A stretch of 64,000 bases of DNA from Bauldia sp963759235 (GCA_963759235.1 CAVWYO010000008.1:537632-601631); one strand, 5' to 3'; shown: positions 1 through 9,322, counted from the stretch's first letter. Numbers and translations are program-made. Notes: generated by a model not told the origin, from the letters alone.

Positions 1-2387
1 CTGGAGGTCTTGATCTGAACGTTGTTGAGGTCGTTCGGGTTCTGGATCAGGCCGTCCGGCGCGATGACATAGACGTCGATCGCCTGATCGCCCTGGTAAT
101 AGGTGCCGATCTTGTCGCCGTTGAGCAAAGTGGTCACCGCGCTTGCGATCGAGGCGAGCGGAATGCCGAGATCGCTCGCCCGCGCCCGGTCGATCTTGAC
201 CGAGACCTGCGGCTGGGTGGTGTCGTAGGAGAGGCGTGCGGTGGTGAAGCCGGGATAGCCCTGCTCCATCGCCACGGTGAATTTCTGCGCCTGCTGGGCG
301 AGTGCCGCATAGTCCGAGCCGGTGACGGCAAACTGCAGCCCCTGGCCGCCGCCGCGGATGCCGAGACTGTTGGAGGTTCGCACGAAGACCTGGACGCCCG
401 GTATCGCCTGGAGCCGGTGGTTGAGGTCGGCAGCGATGTCGCTCTGACTGCGCAAGCGCTGATCCCACGGCGCCAAGGTGAGGATGATGAAGCCCCTGTT
501 GCCGCCGCCGAATCCCGAGATCGAGAACATGCTCTTGGCTTCGCCGCTCTTGACGAACGGCAAGGCGGTCTGCTCGATCAGTCGCATCTTGGCGTCGGTA
601 TATTCGAGCGATACACCCTGTGGCGTCGCCACCGAGATGGGCAAGACGCCGCGGTCTTCCTTCGGCGTCAGTTCCACGGGGAGCGTTGTGTAGAGGAGAA
701 CGGCACCGGCGGCGAATACCACCGCGATGGTCAATACCACCGCCGGGGCGGCGAGCGCGGCGTCGAGAAGCCGGGTGTAAAGCCGGATGACGGCCCCGCC
801 GAAGCTGCTCGTGGCCCGAAAGAGCCAATTGTGATGGATCGTATGGCCGCTTTCCGCTTCGGCGCCGATCCAGCGCGACGCCAGCATCGGCGCCAGCGTC
901 AGCGCGACGAAGCACGAGAGCAGAACCGCAAAGGCGAGAACCCAGCCGAACTCCGCGAAGAGCCTGCCGACGGTGCCGGGAAAGAACGAGATCGGGACGA
1001 ACACCGAGACCAGGGTCGCCGTGGTGGCCAGCACCGGCATGAAGACCTGGCGGGTGCCGAGCACGGCGGCGGCGCGCGGCCCGAGATTGTCGACGGCGCG
1101 CCGCCTGGAAATGTTCTCGATGACGACGATGGCGTCATCCACGACGAGGCCGGTGGCCAGCACCAGGGCAAGAAGGCTGAGGATGTTGATCGAGAATCCG
1201 GCGAGCCAGATCGCCGCGACCGTGCCGATCAGGGCAATCGGCACCGTCGCCGCCGGAATGAAGGTGATGCGCACGGATCTGAGGAAGATGAAGATGATGC
1301 CGATGACGATCGCCGTCGCCAGACCGAGCGTGATCGCCACCTCGCGAATGGCGCCGCTGATGAAGGCGGCGTCGTCGGAGCTGACGACAACGTGCACCCC
1401 CTTGGGCAGGGACGCGTTCAACTCGTCTACCGCGGCCCGCACTCCCGTCGATACGTCCAGCGTGTTGGAGCGGGCCTGACGAATGATGCCCATGCCGACG
1501 CCGGTCCGGCCGTTGACCCTCAGCGTCGTGGTTTCCTGGGCCGGCCCATAGACGATGTCGGCGATGTCGCCGATCTTGGTGTTGGCGTTGATCCGTATGT
1601 TGGCCATCTGCTGCGGATCGGAGATTCCGGCGTCAGCGCGGACGAACAGCGAGGTGTTGCCGTCGCTGATATTGCCCGCCGGCGCGTCGATGGTGACGGA
1701 GCCGACGGCGAACTCAAGATCGGCGATCGACAGATTACGGGCCGCCATCTTCGCCGGATCGAGCATCACCTGCACGATCGGAAGCCGGTCGCCATAGACC
1801 TGAACGTCGGCGACGCCCTCGACCGAAGACAGACGGTCGGCGATGGTGTTGTCGACGAGATAGGACAATTGGTCGAGTGGCATCGAATCGGCGGTGACAG
1901 CCAGACGCATGATCGGATCGGAGTTGGCGTCGGCCTTCACCACGGTCGGCTGATCGGCATTGTCGGGAAGCCGATTCGATATGTTGCCGACGGCGCTGCG
2001 CAGGTCGCTCGCCGCCGCATTGAGATCGACCTTCGGATCGAATTCCACGGTCACCCGGCTCTGGCCGACCTCGCTGGTCGAGGAGATCGCCGTGACGCCC
2101 GGCGTGCGGGCGATCGCGCCCTCGATGACGCTGGTGACCTCCTTGTCGATCGTTTCCGGGGTTGCCCCCTTGTAGTTGGTGCGGACGGTGACGACCGGCT
2201 GGTCGATGTCGGGTAGCTCGCGAACCTCGACGCCGCCGAAGGCGGCGACGCCGGCGACGATGACGAGGATGTTGAGGACAATCGCTAGGACCGGGCGCCG
2301 GACGAAGAGTGCGGCGAAGCCGCCCGCCGCATTGGCCTGAGGATGGGTTCCCGGGTGGTGGCTGCCGCGGCGGAAGATCTTGGTCAT
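1..2387 (-). CDS. RND efflux pump permease, AcrB/MexF-like (3' part outside window)
   Basis: Inner-membrane proton/drug antiporter of the hydrophobe/amphiphile RND family. 795 codons from the ATG at 2387 are visible; the rest of the roughly 1,030-residue family length lies beyond the left edge. A short cytoplasmic tail leads into TM1, followed by the periplasmic porter domain (ELPDIDQPVVTV, GVADVQVYG). The TM2-TM6 bundle carries the RND motif GLVVDDAIVVIENISRRR with the paired Asp of the proton relay, then FFPGTVGRLFAEF. The second porter half begins before the edge (SNSLGIRGGGQGLQFAV). The start codon overlaps the stop of the adaptor gene (ATGA, 2384-2387), so the two are translationally coupled. 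The outer-membrane channel gene is not visible. Substrate cannot be told from sequence. Confidence 0.93.
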   Translation of the reverse strand, partial: MTKIFRRGSHHPGTHPQANAAGGFAALFVRRPVLAIVLNILVIVAGVAAFGGVEVRELPDIDQPVVTVRTNYKGATPETIDKEVTSVIEGAIARTPGVTAISSTSEVGQSRVTVEFDPKVDLNAAASDLRSAVGNISNRLPDNADQPTVVKADANSDPIMRLAVTADSMPLDQLSYLVDNTIADRLSSVEGVADVQVYGDRLPIVQVMLDPAKMAARNLSIADLEFAVGSVTIDAPAGNISDGNTSLFVRADAGISDPQQMANIRINANTKIGDIADIVYGPAQETTTLRVNGRTGVGMGIIRQARSNTLDVSTGVRAAVDELNASLPKGVHVVVSSDDAAFISGAIREVAITLGLATAIVIGIIFIFLRSVRITFIPAATVPIALIGTVAAIWLAGFSINILSLLALVLATGLVVDDAIVVIENISRRRAVDNLGPRAAAVLGTRQVFMPVLATTATLVSVFVPISFFPGTVGRLFAEFGWVLAFAVLLSCFVALTLAPMLASRWIGAEAESGHTIHHNWLFRATSSFGGAVIRLYTRLLDAALAAPAVVLTIAVVFAAGAVLLYTTLPVELTPKEDRGVLPISVATPQGVSLEYTDAKMRLIEQTALPFVKSGEAKSMFSISGFGGGNRGFIILTLAPWDQRLRSQSDIAADLNHRLQAIPGVQVFVRTSNSLGIRGGGQGLQFAVTGSDYAALAQQAQKFTVAMEQGYPGFTTARLSYDTTQPQVSVKIDRARASDLGIPLASIASAVTTLLNGDKIGTYYQGDQAIDVYVIAPDGLIQNPNDLNNVQIKTS

Positions 2388-3553
2388 GAGTGCCTGACCT
2401 TGGCGCTGGCGGCGGTCGCCGGGGCAGCGGCGCCGTTCGCCGGATCGATGGAAATGTCCGCTTCCTGGTCGACGCGGGCGACCTTGATGCCTTCCCGCAG
2501 GCTTTGGACGCCTTCGACGATGACCTGGTCTTTGTCGCTGAGGTCGGCGAGAACGACAACCGAGCGGCCGTGACGGTCGAGGATGGTGACACCGACACGG
2601 GTGACGGTGTCGCCGTTGAGCTTCCAGACGAAGGGGCCTCGACGATCCCACTGAATGGCAAGCGAGGGCACGGAAGGATGCGGCTGGCCGGGCAGCGACA
2701 GATCGACGGCCACCGCCATGCCGGGCTTGAGGACGCCGCTTTCATTCGGCAGCGAGGCCTTGAGCTTCAACATCCGCGAGGCCAGGGAAACACGGTTGTC
2801 GACCGCCACGATCTTGCCGTCGAAGGTCTTGCCCGGCGAGGCGTCGGCGGAGACTTTGACCGCGTCGCCGACGCCGACCCTGCCGGCGAAGCGCTCGGGC
2901 GTATCGAATTCGACGGTCAAGGTCGACGTATCGTCGAGGGTGGCGATCGCCTTTGATGCCGTAACGAGATCGCCGATCGAGATGTCGGTGAGGCCGATGG
3001 TGCCGGCGAAGGGTGCATTGATGGCCCGCTTGGCGAGATCGAGCTGGGCGCTCTTCAGATCGATCTCAGCCTTGGCCGCGGCGGTCTTGGCGTCGGAGAG
3101 GGCAACAGCGGTAATGTTGTTCGACTGGGCGAGCTTCTCAGAGCGCGCCAGCGCCGCATTGGCATCATCGAGAGCGATTTTGGCCCGGTCCAGCGCGACC
3201 TTCTGGTCGCCGTCGTCGAGATGGACGAGGATCTGGCCGGAGGTCACCTGGCTGCCGGGCGTAAAGCCGAGATCGGTGACGATGCCCGTCACCTGCGAAT
3301 AGATGTCCACTTCGCGCGCGGCGGTCAGGGTGCCGATCGCGCTGAGCTCGTCGCCGGTCGAATCGATCTCGACCGGACCGGCAACCACCGGGACTGCGCC
3401 CTGGCCGCCCGGGCCGCGGGCGGCTGGCGTGCCCGCCACCGGCGGGGCCGCCGGTCCGCCGAGGAACTGCGCCCGGTTTTCGTAGGCGAACCACCCGCCG
3501 CCGATCAGAACCAGCACTAGAAGCGAGAGGAGGAACTGTTTTGTAAGGGACAT
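2384..3553 (-). CDS. RND efflux periplasmic adaptor (membrane fusion protein, HlyD/AcrA family)
   Basis: Periplasmic adaptor that links the RND permease to an outer-membrane channel. The 389-residue protein begins with an uncleaved-looking membrane anchor (LLSLLVLVLIGGGWFAYE), then a Pro/Ala/Gly-rich linker. A lipoyl-like half motif (GTLTAAREVDIYSQVTGIV) is followed by an alpha-hairpin region rich in Ala/Lys, the second lipoyl half (INAPFAGTIGLTDISIGDLV) and beta-barrel domains (PGMAVAVDLSLP). Length fits the family. It is the first gene of a two-gene operon, and its last four bases are shared with the start of the permease gene. No linked regulator is visible. Confidence 0.92.
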   Translation of the reverse strand: MSLTKQFLLSLLVLVLIGGGWFAYENRAQFLGGPAAPPVAGTPAARGPGGQGAVPVVAGPVEIDSTGDELSAIGTLTAAREVDIYSQVTGIVTDLGFTPGSQVTSGQILVHLDDGDQKVALDRAKIALDDANAALARSEKLAQSNNITAVALSDAKTAAAKAEIDLKSAQLDLAKRAINAPFAGTIGLTDISIGDLVTASKAIATLDDTSTLTVEFDTPERFAGRVGVGDAVKVSADASPGKTFDGKIVAVDNRVSLASRMLKLKASLPNESGVLKPGMAVAVDLSLPGQPHPSVPSLAIQWDRRGPFVWKLNGDTVTRVGVTILDRHGRSVVVLADLSDKDQVIVEGVQSLREGIKVARVDQEADISIDPANGAAAPATAASAKVRHS

Positions 3554-4045
3554 GGACCGGCCAGGGTCATGCTGTGGTAAGAGGTTCTATGACGCGGGTC
3601 CTTTCAAAACGCTGTCGCCGCCTGGCACGATAGGTCGCCACAGACCCCGCGTTGACATGGTTCGCATCTTGCGCAGTGAGACAATGAGAGCGTACGACGC
3701 CGTCCGGCGGCCCGGCGCTGCCACGGCAAGCGAGAAGGCTAGCTGCTCGGGGACAGACATCCTCGACCCGTCTTCAACTCCTGGATCCGCCCCGTCGCCC
3801 TATTTAAGCGGATAAAATGGTCACGCACTCCAAAAATCCGCTTACTCTTAACCCGGTGAAGATGGAATCGGCATTAAATTCTTCGCGAGCCTCTTTATTT
3901 GGCATTGGGAGTTTGCAACATTCCCGCTGGAAACGCTTGAGATAATGCCCGGTAGAGGCAAGAGAGTGACGACTATCCAGGAAGTCTCCCGCGGGGGCGA
4001 GAGCGGCCGCCCTCGTAGGCACGGGATCACCCGTGTTCGGAGCCA
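3554..4045. other. Intergenic region between efflux operon and kor cluster
   Basis: About 490 bases between the divergent starts of the efflux adaptor and the kor cluster. Short open frames on both strands lack ribosome binding sites and recognisable motifs. The stretch around 3790-3960 is locally A/T richer and is the likely promoter zone for both directions, but no convincing -35/-10 pair could be assigned. Confidence 0.5.
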
Positions 4046-5896
4046 ATGATGTCGATATCGGAAATCGCCGATATTGAAGCACGAGCGTTTATCGGCCAGG
4101 GCATGAGCCCGACCGATACCGGCAATCCCAACTATTTCCATAAGGTCGTCGACTGTCAGTGGGCCTGCCCGGCGCATACGCCGGTACCCGAATACATCCG
4201 GCTGATTGCCGAAGGTCTCTACAGCGATGCCTACATGGTCAACTGGCATTCGAATGTCTTCCCGGGCATCCTCGGGCGGACATGCGACCGGCCGTGCGAA
4301 CCGGCCTGCCGGCGCGGCCGGGTCGAGGAGCAGCCGGTGGCGATCTGCCGCCTGAAGCGCGTCGCGGCGGACAACAAGGATGACATCCGCGGCCGCCTCC
4401 CCAAGGCGCCGACCAAGACGAACGGCAAGCGGATCGCGCTGATCGGGGCGGGACCCGCGTCGCTGACCGTCGCCCGCGACCTCGCCCCCCTCGGCTACCA
4501 CATCGTCCTCTACAATTCCGAGCCGCGCGGCGGCGGCATGATTCGGAGCCAGATCCCCCGCTTCCGCCTGCCCGAATCGGTCATCGACGAGGAGGTCGAC
4601 TACATCCTCGACATCGGCGGGATCGAAACCCGTTTCGGCGCGTATGTGCCGAGCCTGGGCGCCGTCCTCGCGGAAGGCTATGACGCGGTCTTCGTCGGCT
4701 CCGGCGCCCCGCGCGGTCGCGACCTCGACATTCCCGGCCGCACCGAAGCGGCGGCGAATATCCATATCGGCATCGACTGGCTCTCCAACGTGTCGTTCGG
4801 CCATGTCGAGCGAATCGGTAGGCGGGTAATCGTACTCGGTGGCGGCAACACGGCGATGGATTGCTGCCGGACCTCGCGCCGTCTCGGCGGCGAGGACGTC
4901 AAGGTGATCGTCCGTTCCGGGTTCCAAGAGATGAAGGCCTCCCCCTGGGAGAAGGAGGACGCGATGCATGAAGGCATCCCGATCCTCAACTTCCTCGTCC
5001 CGAAGCAGTTCACTCACGAGAACGGCAGGCTGACCGGCGTCGTGTTCGAGAAGGTCGCGGCCCACTATGACGACAAGGGGCGCCGGCGGCTCGAGCCGAC
5101 CGGCGAGGCGGACGAGTTCTTCGGCTGCGACGACGTGCTGGTCGCCGTCGGCCAGGAAAACGCCTTCCCGTGGATCGAGCGCGACATCGGGCTTGAATTC
5201 GACCGGTGGGGCATGCCGGTGGTCGATACCACGACCTATCAGTCGACCCTGCCCAACGTCTTCTTTGGCGGCAACTCCGCTTTCGGCCCCAAGAACATCA
5301 TCTGGGCGGTGGCGCATGGTCACGAAGCGGCAATCTCGATCGACCGCATCTGCAACGGTGAGGACGTCAACGACCGGCCGCCGCCGCATGTGACCATCAT
5401 CAGCCAGAAGATGGGCATCCACGAGTGGAGCTACGACAACGAGATTTCTCTGGAGGCGCGCCGGCGGGTGCCGCTCCGCGACCAGAAGATCGCGCTCAAG
5501 GACATTTCGGCGGAGGTCGAGCTCGGTTTCGATCGGCTGGTCGGCTACGAAGAGACCCAGCGCTGCCTTAATTGCGACGTACAGACCGTCTTCACCGACA
5601 CGCTGTGCATCGAATGCGACGCCTGCGTTGACATCTGCCCGACCGATTGCATCACCTTCACCGAGAACGGGCCGGAGATGGACCTGCGCGGCCGCCTGAG
5701 TGCGCCGGCCGGCAATCTCGAACAAGATCTCTACATCTCGGCGCCGCTGAGGACGGGACGGATCATGGCCAAGGACGAGGACGTTTGCCTCCACTGCGGG
5801 CTGTGCGCCGAACGGTGCCCGACGGGAGCCTGGGACATGCGTAAGTTCCTGCTTGATATGGCGCAGGCAGCGGGAGAAGCCGGACACTACCGATGA
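4046..5896 (+). CDS. FAD/FeS oxidoreductase subunit of a 2-oxoacid:acceptor oxidoreductase (GltD-like, KorC-type)
   Basis: Probable electron-transfer subunit that passes electrons between NAD(P)H and the ferredoxin sites of the adjacent 2-oxoacid oxidoreductase. The N-terminal GltD-like cysteine domain has Cys at about 37, 41, 80, 84 and 88 (CQWACPAHTP, GRTCDRPCEPAC). An FAD-binding motif follows (IALIGAGPAS, about 130-139), then a second nucleotide site (VIVLGGGNTAMDCC, about 264). Two C-terminal 4Fe-4S motifs are CIECDACVDICP (about 521) and CLHCGLCAERCP (about 581). 616 residues, longer than plain GltD because of the ferredoxin domain. The stop overlaps the alpha-subunit start by four bases. 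A KorABC arrangement with an NADP-linked third subunit is known from Azoarcus evansii; assignment here is by analogy. Confidence 0.85.
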   Translation: MMSISEIADIEARAFIGQGMSPTDTGNPNYFHKVVDCQWACPAHTPVPEYIRLIAEGLYSDAYMVNWHSNVFPGILGRTCDRPCEPACRRGRVEEQPVAICRLKRVAADNKDDIRGRLPKAPTKTNGKRIALIGAGPASLTVARDLAPLGYHIVLYNSEPRGGGMIRSQIPRFRLPESVIDEEVDYILDIGGIETRFGAYVPSLGAVLAEGYDAVFVGSGAPRGRDLDIPGRTEAAANIHIGIDWLSNVSFGHVERIGRRVIVLGGGNTAMDCCRTSRRLGGEDVKVIVRSGFQEMKASPWEKEDAMHEGIPILNFLVPKQFTHENGRLTGVVFEKVAAHYDDKGRRRLEPTGEADEFFGCDDVLVAVGQENAFPWIERDIGLEFDRWGMPVVDTTTYQSTLPNVFFGGNSAFGPKNIIWAVAHGHEAAISIDRICNGEDVNDRPPPHVTIISQKMGIHEWSYDNEISLEARRRVPLRDQKIALKDISAEVELGFDRLVGYEETQRCLNCDVQTVFTDTLCIECDACVDICPTDCITFTENGPEMDLRGRLSAPAGNLEQDLYISAPLRTGRIMAKDEDVCLHCGLCAERCPTGAWDMRKFLLDMAQAAGEAGHYR

Positions 5897-7743
5897 GCGC
5901 CGATACTACCCGCGACCTTCGCGTCAACGATTTCGTCATCAAGTTCGCCAACGTCAACGGCTCCGGCTCGTCGAGCGCCAATCGGCTGTTCGCCCGGTCG
6001 ATCCTGCGCATGGGCGTGCCGGTCGCCTCGCGCAACATCTTCCCGTCCAACATCCAGGGGCTGCCGACCTGGTACGAGGTGCGGGTGTCGGAGTCGGGGC
6101 ACATCGGGCGTCGCGGCGGTGTCGACCTGATGGTGGCGATGAACCCGCAGACCTGGGACAAGGACGTCGCCGGGATCGATCCGGGCGGCTATCTCTTCTA
6201 CAATTCGACCAAGCCGATGCCGGCGTCCAAGTTCCGCGCCGACATCACGGTCTTGGGCCTGCCGCTGACGGCGATCTGCAACGCGCGCTACACCGACGCG
6301 CGGCAGCGGCAGCTGTTCAAGAACATCATCTATGTCGGCGCCCTGGCGGAGCTTCTCGGCATCGAGGCGGCGGAGGTGGAAACGCTGATCGGCGAGCAGT
6401 TCAAGGGCAAGGACAAGCTCATCGCGCCGAATATCGAGGCGCTGAACCTGGGGCGGGAAGCGGCCCGCGCCGAGTTCGGCGGCGGCATCGACCTCCGCAT
6501 CCGGCGCGCCGACGCCGTCGGCGACCGCATCTTCCTGGAAGGCAACGATGCCGCCGGCCTCGGTTGCGTCTATGGCGGCGCCACGGTCGCCGCCTGGTAC
6601 CCGATCACGCCGTCGACGTCGCTGGCTGAGGCATTCGGCAAGCACTGCAAGCGCCACCGGGTCGATCCGGTCACCGGCAAGAACCGCTACGCCATCGTCC
6701 AGGCCGAGGACGAGCTCTCCTCGATCGGCATCGTCATCGGCGCGGCGTGGAACGGCGCCCGCGCCTTCACCGCGACCGCCGGTCCCGGCATATCGCTGAT
6801 GCAGGAATTTATCGGCCTCGCCTATTTCGCCGAGATCCCGGCCGTCATCTTCGACGTTCAGCGCGGTGGACCCTCGACCGGAATGCCGACCCGCACCCAG
6901 CAATCGGATATCTTGTTCTGCGCCTATGCCTCGCACGGCGACACCAAGCACGTGCTTCTGCTGCCGGCCGACCCGCACGAATGCTTCACCTTCGCCGCGA
7001 TGTCCTTCGATCTCGCCGACCGGCTGCAGGCGCCGATCTTCGTCATGCTCGACCTCGACATCGGCATGAATGAATGGCTCTGCGCGCCGCTGGTCTGGGA
7101 GGAGGGCCGGCGCTACGATCGCGGCAAGGTGCTCACCGCCGAGGAACTGGACGCCGGCCGCGAGTTCGGCCGCTACCTCGACGTCGACGGGGACGGCATT
7201 GCCTATCGTACCTATCCGGGCACCCATCCGAACCGGGGGGTCTTCTTTACCCGCGGCACGTCGAAGAGCCGTTATGCCCGCTACAGCGAAGAGGGTTCCG
7301 ACTACGTCGAGAACATGCAGCGGCTCCTCCGCAAGTTCGAGACGGCAAAATCGCTGGTGCCCGCCCCGATCCGGGAGGACGCTCCGGAACCGGCGCGGAT
7401 CGGCGTCATCTATTACGGCTCGACCACGCCGTCGATGCACGAGGCGATGGAGATGATCGCGGCGGACGGCCACCCGCTCGACATGATCCGCCTGCGCGGG
7501 TTCCCCTTCCACGAAAGCATCGCCGACTTCATCGCCGAGCACGACTTCGTCTTCGTGGTCGAGCAGAACCGGGACGCCCAGATGCGCACCCTTCTGGTCA
7601 CCGAGCTCAACGTCGATCCCGCCCGGCTGGTGCCGGTGCTCCACTATGACGGCACGCCGATCACTGCCCGCTTCATCACGCGGGCGATCGGCGACCACCT
7701 CGCCGCGCTGAAGGTGACGCCGTTGAGGAAGGCCGCGTCATGA
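5893..7743 (+). CDS. 2-oxoacid:acceptor oxidoreductase, gamma-alpha fused subunit (KorA-type)
   Basis: Alpha subunit, with the gamma domain fused at the N-terminus, of a CoA-dependent 2-oxoacid:ferredoxin oxidoreductase. It oxidatively decarboxylates a 2-oxoacid, possibly 2-oxoglutarate, and gives reduced ferredoxin. The gamma domain is about residues 1-190 (FANVNGSGSSSANRLFARSI). The alpha domain contains WYPITPSTSLAE, ATAGPGISLMQEFIGLAYFA and RGGPSTGMPTRTQQSD, all hallmarks of the family. 616 residues is typical of the fused form. It starts inside the end of the flavoprotein gene (ATGA). The beta subunit gene is 470 bases downstream instead of directly following, because an antisense toxin-antitoxin remnant sits between them. 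The 2-oxoacid specificity is not readable from sequence. Confidence 0.88.
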   Translation: MSADTTRDLRVNDFVIKFANVNGSGSSSANRLFARSILRMGVPVASRNIFPSNIQGLPTWYEVRVSESGHIGRRGGVDLMVAMNPQTWDKDVAGIDPGGYLFYNSTKPMPASKFRADITVLGLPLTAICNARYTDARQRQLFKNIIYVGALAELLGIEAAEVETLIGEQFKGKDKLIAPNIEALNLGREAARAEFGGGIDLRIRRADAVGDRIFLEGNDAAGLGCVYGGATVAAWYPITPSTSLAEAFGKHCKRHRVDPVTGKNRYAIVQAEDELSSIGIVIGAAWNGARAFTATAGPGISLMQEFIGLAYFAEIPAVIFDVQRGGPSTGMPTRTQQSDILFCAYASHGDTKHVLLLPADPHECFTFAAMSFDLADRLQAPIFVMLDLDIGMNEWLCAPLVWEEGRRYDRGKVLTAEELDAGREFGRYLDVDGDGIAYRTYPGTHPNRGVFFTRGTSKSRYARYSEEGSDYVENMQRLLRKFETAKSLVPAPIREDAPEPARIGVIYYGSTTPSMHEAMEMIAADGHPLDMIRLRGFPFHESIADFIAEHDFVFVVEQNRDAQMRTLLVTELNVDPARLVPVLHYDGTPITARFITRAIGDHLAALKVTPLRKAAS

Positions 7744-7893
7744 GTTCGCCGTGTCCGGGAAGCCCGCGAGAAGTTCGGCTGTTTCCCGGATTCGCATGCC
7801 GACGTGCCGTGCCGCCGGCGGATTGCGCTCGGTGATGTAGGCGGCGATGGCGCGAAGATGGCGAAGGGCACGCGCCGTATAGCGCAGCCTCAT
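7738..7893 (-). pseudogene. RelE/ParE-family toxin, 3'-truncated remnant
   Basis: A 51-residue frame matches the N-terminal half of the short RelE/ParE toxins of alphaproteobacteria: YTARALRHLRAIAAYITERN followed by AARHVGMRIRETAELLAGFP. Full proteins run to about 95 residues with a second half carrying the beta-sheet core and catalytic or contact residues. Here the frame ends in DTANS and a stop formed by the last codons of korA on the other strand. The start shares one base with the antitoxin stop (TGATG), the usual coupled arrangement. Loss of the second half makes activity unlikely. The family assignment rests on motif recall, not a search. Confidence 0.72.
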
Positions 7894-8117
7894 CAGCCAA
7901 ATCGCCGCCAGACGTCCGCTACCTCATCGTCGGAAGCGATGCCGCCGCGATCGGCCTCTTCGACTGCTGCCTTGACGTCCTCGATCTGCTCGGGAGTGAG
8001 CGTGTATTCCGCGGGCGAGGCCTTCGCGAGGTCAAGCAGGAGAGCGCCGGCAAGATCCTGGCGATCGGGGGATAACGCCTCAACCGCCTTGATTCCGCGT
8101 CGGAGGAGCCTCGTCAT
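7893..8117 (-). CDS. Antitoxin of a RelE/ParE-type toxin-antitoxin pair
   Basis: 74-residue acidic protein of the antitoxin family that precedes RelE/ParE toxins in many Rhizobiales. The N-terminal helix (MTRLLRRGIKAVEALSPDRQ) is followed by DLAGALLLDL, the strongly conserved EYTLTPEQIEDVKAAVEEAD and the closing DDEVADVWRRFG. It is intact and overlaps the toxin remnant by one base. It lies antisense between korA and korB and is not part of that operon. With its toxin truncated it is probably an orphan antitoxin. Confidence 0.78.
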   Translation of the reverse strand: MTRLLRRGIKAVEALSPDRQDLAGALLLDLAKASPAEYTLTPEQIEDVKAAVEEADRGGIASDDEVADVWRRFG

Positions 8118-8213
8118 GAAAATCTCGCTGTCTTCACCGGCTTGGGCGCCGGGCGGCCATCGCCTTTGCGGGGTCCGTGCACGCTGCGCGTCATGCGGGA
8201 GTTTGATCATCTC

Positions 8214-9269
8214 ATGACCTACATCGTCAAGCCGAAGCTGCATCACCCGAAGCTGCCCCGCAACCGGCTGGGCTTCACTCATCGTGACTATGAGGGGCAC
8301 GTTTCGACGCTGTGCGCCGGGTGCGGTCACGATTCCATCTCGGCGGCGATCATCCAGGCCTGCTTCGAGCTCGACCTGCCGCCCCACAAGGTCGCCAAGA
8401 TGTCGGGCATCGGCTGCTCGTCGAAGACGCCGACCTATTTCCTCGGCCAGAGCCACGGCTTCAACAGCGTTCACGGCCGCATGCCGTCGGTCGCCACCGG
8501 GGCCAGCCTCGCCAACCGCGACCTGATCTATCTCGGCGTCTCCGGCGACGGCGATTCCGCCTCCATCGGTCTCGGCCAGTTCGCCCATTGCCTCAGGCGC
8601 GGCGTCAAGATGGTCTATATCGTCGAAAACAACGGCGTCTACGGACTGACCAAGGGACAGTTCTCGGCGACCGCCGACGCCGGCTCGACCTCGAAGCGCG
8701 GCGTCGACAACAAGGACGAACCGATCGACCTCGTCTCGATGGCGCTCTTGCTCGGCGCCACCTTCGTCGCCCGCGGCTTCTCCGGCGACAAGAAGCAGCT
8801 GGTGCCGTTGATCAAGGCGGCGATCACCCATCGCGGCGTCGCCTTCATCGACGTGATCAGCCCGTGCGTCGCCTTCAACAACCATCCCGGATCGACCAAG
8901 AGCTTCGACTATGTGCGCGAGCACAATGACGCGGTGAACGCCATCGACTGGATCGAGAAGCGCGACGAGATCGTCGCCGACTACGAGCCGGGCTCGGTCG
9001 AGGAAGTGACCCAGCACGACGGCACGGTGCTCAGGCTGAGGAAGCTCGAGACCGACTACGACCCGGCGGACCGCCTTGCCGCCATGGCCTATAACCAGAC
9101 GCACCATGCCCGCGGCGAGGTGGTCACGGGACTGCTCTACATCGACGACGCCCCGGGCGACCTCAACGACCGGCTCAACACCGTCAACGCGCCGCTCAAC
9201 CGGCTCGACACCGAGGACCTGTGTCCCGGGCCGGCCGCCCTGGCGGCGATCAACGCCGGTCTGCGCTGA
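8214..9269 (+). CDS. 2-oxoacid:acceptor oxidoreductase, beta subunit (KorB-type)
   Basis: Thiamine-diphosphate-binding beta subunit that completes the kor enzyme. Visible motifs are CAGCGHDSISAAI (first FeS-cluster cysteines), SGIGCSSKTPTYF and the ThDP/Mg site, which starts GDGDSASIGLGQFAHC and ends in VENNGVYGLTKG. The ATG at 8214 gives MTYIVKPKLHHPKLP, which matches family N-termini; open frame extends upstream to 8142 but those residues show no similarity. 351 residues is the usual length. It is separated from korA by the antisense antitoxin/toxin remnant, so it needs either long read-through from the kor promoter or its own promoter inside that insert. Confidence 0.88.
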   Translation: MTYIVKPKLHHPKLPRNRLGFTHRDYEGHVSTLCAGCGHDSISAAIIQACFELDLPPHKVAKMSGIGCSSKTPTYFLGQSHGFNSVHGRMPSVATGASLANRDLIYLGVSGDGDSASIGLGQFAHCLRRGVKMVYIVENNGVYGLTKGQFSATADAGSTSKRGVDNKDEPIDLVSMALLLGATFVARGFSGDKKQLVPLIKAAITHRGVAFIDVISPCVAFNNHPGSTKSFDYVREHNDAVNAIDWIEKRDEIVADYEPGSVEEVTQHDGTVLRLRKLETDYDPADRLAAMAYNQTHHARGEVVTGLLYIDDAPGDLNDRLNTVNAPLNRLDTEDLCPGPAALAAINAGLR

Positions 9270-9322
9270 GTCACCCACGACGCCGGTTGCATTCGGCGCC
9301 GCGCCGGGTCATCACCTCGCCC

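Noticed and set aside
417..2216. Long plus-strand open frame (about 600 codons) opposite the RND permease gene
   Set aside because: It is very rich in Arg, Asp, Glu, Gly and His without domains, as expected from the antisense of a high-G+C gene. The minus strand reads as a clear RND permease across the same bases.
3899..3920. Sigma54-like sequence TGGCATT...TTTGCA upstream of the kor cluster
   Set aside because: The GG and GC doublets are 12 bases apart instead of the required 10, so it is not a usable -24/-12 promoter.
3848..5887. Minus-strand open frame of 679 codons across the kor flavoprotein gene
   Set aside because: Antisense shadow: no motifs, and the plus strand shows FAD and FeS motifs over the whole length.
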